Positions 61,927 to 64,000 of a stretch of 64,000 bases of DNA are shown one piece after another. Every line of letters starts with the position of its first letter. Positions within the stretch are counted from its first letter, which is position 1. The stretch lies in the NCBI RefSeq assembly GCF_041514305.1, contig NZ_JBGMWH010000004.1, forward strand, positions 124,001 to 188,000, read 5' to 3'. Both the position numbers and the translations under genes were made by a program. The notes under the pieces were generated by a model, which had not been told where the DNA came from, did not search any database, and was given only the letters and a program-made list of their open reading frames with translations. The DNA comes from Salinarimonas chemoclinalis (GTDB taxonomy: Bacteria; Pseudomonadota; Alphaproteobacteria; Rhizobiales; Beijerinckiaceae).

Positions 61927-61943
61927 TGTTCGCATTGCGAACA
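61927..61943. promoter_or_regulatory. Operator TGTTCGCA-T-TGCGAACA before the NAD-kinase-like gene
   Basis: A perfect 17-bp inverted repeat, 17 bases before the GTG start. It shares GCGAACAAAT with the site at 54518. Its presence means the ATG at 61917, which would put the operator inside the coding region, is unlikely to be the start. Confidence 0.6.
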
Positions 61944-61960
61944 AATTCGAGGAGCGGGAT

Positions 61961-63085
61961 GTGGACCGCCGCAGCATCGGCGTCATCGTCAATCCGATCG
62001 CCGGCATGGGCGGCCGCGTCGGCCTCAAGGGGACCGACGGCGCCGATGCGCTCGCGCGCGCCCGCTCGCTCGGGGCGACGCCCGCCTCGCACGCCCGCGC
62101 CGTGCGGGCGCTCGCGAAGCTCGCGCCGCTGGCCGGCCGGTTCCGCCTCCTCGCCTGCGCCGGCGCCATGGGTGCGGACGCCTGCCGCGAGGCGGGGCTC
62201 GATCCCGAGATCCTGCCCGTGAGCATCGCCGACGACACCACGGGCGAGGACACGCGCGCCGCCGCCGCCGCCCTCGCGGCACGGCGGGTCGACCTCCTCC
62301 TCTTCGCCGGCGGCGACGGCACGGCGCGCGACGTCCTCGACGGCATCGGCGAGCGCGTGCCCCTGCTCGGCATCCCCACCGGCGTGAAGATGCATTCCGC
62401 CGTCTTCGCCGCGAGCCCCGAGGCCGCCGGCAACATCGCCCGCCTCGTCGCGGAGGGGGACGCGCGGGTGCGCTTCCGCGAGGCGGAGGTGATGGATCTC
62501 GACGAGGCGGGGCTCGCGGAGAACCGCGTCTCGGCGCGGCTCCACGGCGTCGCGCGCGCGCCCGTCGAGCGGGCCCTGATGCAGGCCGGCAAGGCCTCCG
62601 CGCAGGCCTCCGACGAGGACGCGCTCGACGCCTTCGCCCGCGGCTTCGCCGCGCGCATGGAGCGAGGGCGCCTCTACGTGCTGGGCTGCGGCACGACGCT
62701 GCGGCGCATCAAGCGCGCCATCGGCTTCGAGGGCACGCTGCTCGGCGTCGACGTCGCCATCGACGGGCGCGCGCTCGCGCTGGACGTGACCGAGGAGCGG
62801 CTCGCGCGCCTCGTCACGGGGGCGCGGGCGACCATCGTCGTCGGCGTCACCGGCGGCCAGGGCTTCCTCTTCGGGCGCGGCAACCAGCAGATCGGGCCGC
62901 CGGTCATCCGGGCGGTGGGGCGCGAGAACATCGTCGTCGTCACCGGCGTGGCGAAGCTCGTCGGCCTCGATCCGCCGGTGCTTCGCGTCGACACCGGCGA
63001 CCCGGTGCTCGACCATGATTTAGCCGGCTATATTCGTGTCGAGACCGCGCCGGGCCAATCGACCATGATGCGGATCGCGGCATGA
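61961..63085 (+). CDS. ATP-NAD kinase-like protein (AcoX type)
   Basis: A 374-residue member of the NAD kinase/diacylglycerol-kinase-like superfamily. It has VNPIAGMGGRVGLKGTDG (about 10-27) and the nucleotide-binding GGDGTARDV near 115. The C-terminal half ends in VTGGQGFLFGRGNQQIG, typical of the AcoX subgroup, often beside dehydrogenase operons; its substrate is uncertain. I chose the GTG at 61961 because GAGGAGCGGGAT lies directly upstream, whereas an ATG at 61917 would place the operator within the gene. Confidence 0.8.
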   Translation: MDRRSIGVIVNPIAGMGGRVGLKGTDGADALARARSLGATPASHARAVRALAKLAPLAGRFRLLACAGAMGADACREAGLDPEILPVSIADDTTGEDTRAAAAALAARRVDLLLFAGGDGTARDVLDGIGERVPLLGIPTGVKMHSAVFAASPEAAGNIARLVAEGDARVRFREAEVMDLDEAGLAENRVSARLHGVARAPVERALMQAGKASAQASDEDALDAFARGFAARMERGRLYVLGCGTTLRRIKRAIGFEGTLLGVDVAIDGRALALDVTEERLARLVTGARATIVVGVTGGQGFLFGRGNQQIGPPVIRAVGRENIVVVTGVAKLVGLDPPVLRVDTGDPVLDHDLAGYIRVETAPGQSTMMRIAA

Positions 63086-63149
63086 GCCGCACGACCCGGC
63101 GCATCGCGAGAGACAAGCCGCGCGGGACGGCCGCGCGAAGGAGGAGACG

Positions 63150-64000
63150 GTGAGACAGGACCAGACCCGCGCCCATCCCTGGATGCCGAACTCGGTTCCC
63201 GCGGCCAAGGACGCGATGCTCGCGGCGATCGGCGCGAACTCGATCGAGCAGCTCTTCGTGCAGATCCCGGAGGACCATCGCTTCCGCGGCACCTTCGACC
63301 TGCCGCCGGCGCTGCCCTCCGAGGTCGAGCTGAAGAAGCACCTCCTGAAGGTGCTCGGCAAGAACCGCAGCTGCGAGGAGAACCTGAGCTTCCTGGGTGC
63401 CGGCATCTACCAGCACCACGTTCCCGCCATCGTCGACGAGGTCGCCGGGCGCAGCGAATTCCTCACCTCCGTGTGGGGCACGCCGATGTCCGACCACGGC
63501 CGCAACCAGGCCTGGTTCGAGTTCTGCGCCCAGCTCGGCGAGCTCGTCGGCATGGATTTCGTCGGCCTGCCCGTCTATTCCTGGGGCTGCGCCGCCGGCA
63601 ACGCCGCGCGCATGGCCGCGCGCATCACGGGGCGCCGCAGGCTCCTCGTCCCCGCCTCGATGGATCCCGAGCGCCTCGCGGTCGTGCGCCAGTACTGCGA
63701 GCCCGTGCAGATGGCGAGCCACATCGCGGTGGAGACGATCGCCTTCGACCCGAAGACCGGCCTCCTCGACCTCGACGATCTCGCGGCGAAGCTCGGGGAC
63801 GACGTGGCGGGCGTCTATTTCGAGAGCCCGGGCTTCCTCGGCACGATCGAGAGCCGGGGCGCGGAGATCGCCGCGGCGGCGAAGCGGCACGGCGCCATCA
63901 CCATCGTCGGCGTCGACCCGATCTCGCTCGGCATCCTCGCCCCGCCCTCGGACTACGGCGCGGACATCGTGGTGGGCACGATCCAGACGCTGGGCGCCCA
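63150..64000 (+). CDS. Glycine dehydrogenase subunit 1-like protein, GcvPA (partial)
   Basis: An open frame of 283 codons running off the window. It matches the N-terminal half of the two-subunit glycine decarboxylase P-protein: RDAML-like KDAMLAAIGANSIEQLF, the segment IPEDHRFRGTFDLPPALPSE, then NLSFLGAGIYQHHVPAIVDE and RSEFLTS. The following block reads VWGTPMSDHGRNQAWFEFCA where standard GcvPA has YTPYQPEISQGxLQA, so the protein is divergent. The GTG at 63150 follows GGAGGAGA. The PLP-binding Lys lies in the partner subunit, expected to the right. Confidence 0.75.
   Translation, partial: MRQDQTRAHPWMPNSVPAAKDAMLAAIGANSIEQLFVQIPEDHRFRGTFDLPPALPSEVELKKHLLKVLGKNRSCEENLSFLGAGIYQHHVPAIVDEVAGRSEFLTSVWGTPMSDHGRNQAWFEFCAQLGELVGMDFVGLPVYSWGCAAGNAARMAARITGRRRLLVPASMDPERLAVVRQYCEPVQMASHIAVETIAFDPKTGLLDLDDLAAKLGDDVAGVYFESPGFLGTIESRGAEIAAAAKRHGAITIVGVDPISLGILAPPSDYGADIVVGTIQTLGA

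Overview
The window is a very GC-rich, tightly packed bacterial chromosome segment. Its families (Tat-exported sulfide:quinone oxidoreductase with a DUF5368-like partner, Dpp/Opp-type ABC operons, sigma-54 promoters of the -24/-12 type, GcvA-like LysR) suggest an alphaproteobacterium, probably Hyphomicrobiales. No rRNA, tRNA or housekeeping marker is present, so this placement is an inference.

Left end (1-7563): an amidase, an orphan ArsR repressor, and a minus-strand group LysR - EPSP synthase - cofactor-independent phosphoglycerate mutase - phosphonopyruvate decarboxylase. All three enzymes handle PEP-family compounds.

Region 7726-14947 is a first biosynthetic cluster. It holds an SbnA/cysteine-synthase-like PLP enzyme, a fold-III decarboxylase, an EctB-like diaminobutyrate aminotransferase, a serine acetyltransferase, an opine dehydrogenase, a small protein and an MFS exporter. 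The simplest reading is an aminopolycarboxylate, opine-type metallophore made from O-acetylserine, diaminobutyrate and a keto acid.

Region 15638-23823 is a second, translationally coupled cluster. It holds a sugar-phosphate cyclase of the 2-epi-5-epi-valiolone synthase type, an MFS exporter, a 6-phosphogluconolactonase-like protein, a DegT aminotransferase, two medium-chain dehydrogenases, a ribulose-phosphate epimerase and a ROK kinase. Together they look like a C7 aminocyclitol pathway. IS256-type and IS3-type transposase scars lie on its two sides.

Region 24303-37522 is mostly catabolic: a DsrE/SQR sulfide module, a split permease pair, an MFS carrier behind a sigma-54 promoter, an alpha/beta hydrolase, and a sigma-54-driven peptide-type ABC operon ending in an amidase, with a convergent LysR gene (37516-38487).

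Region 38623-54050 (minus strand) is the most striking part. It is a 14-gene unit with an NHL propeller, a nucleotidyltransferase-like protein, an aldo-keto reductase, a cyclodipeptide synthase, six paralogous 2-oxoglutarate/Fe(II) oxygenases, a P450, an AAA ATPase and a three-gene ABC exporter. The order CDPS-2OG-2OG-P450-2OG-2OG-2OG matches the bicyclomycin (bcmA-G) arrangement as I remember it, but there is a sixth oxygenase and an ABC exporter instead of the MFS exporter BcmT. It probably makes a bicyclomycin-like or further oxidised diketopiperazine.

Right end (54611-64000): a second Dpp-type ABC operon followed by an M24 peptidase, a SnoaL-like protein, an ATP-NAD kinase-like protein and the start of a GcvPA-like glycine dehydrogenase subunit. 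A TGTTCGCA/TGCGAACA-type operator occurs before the ABC operon and again before the NAD-kinase-like gene.
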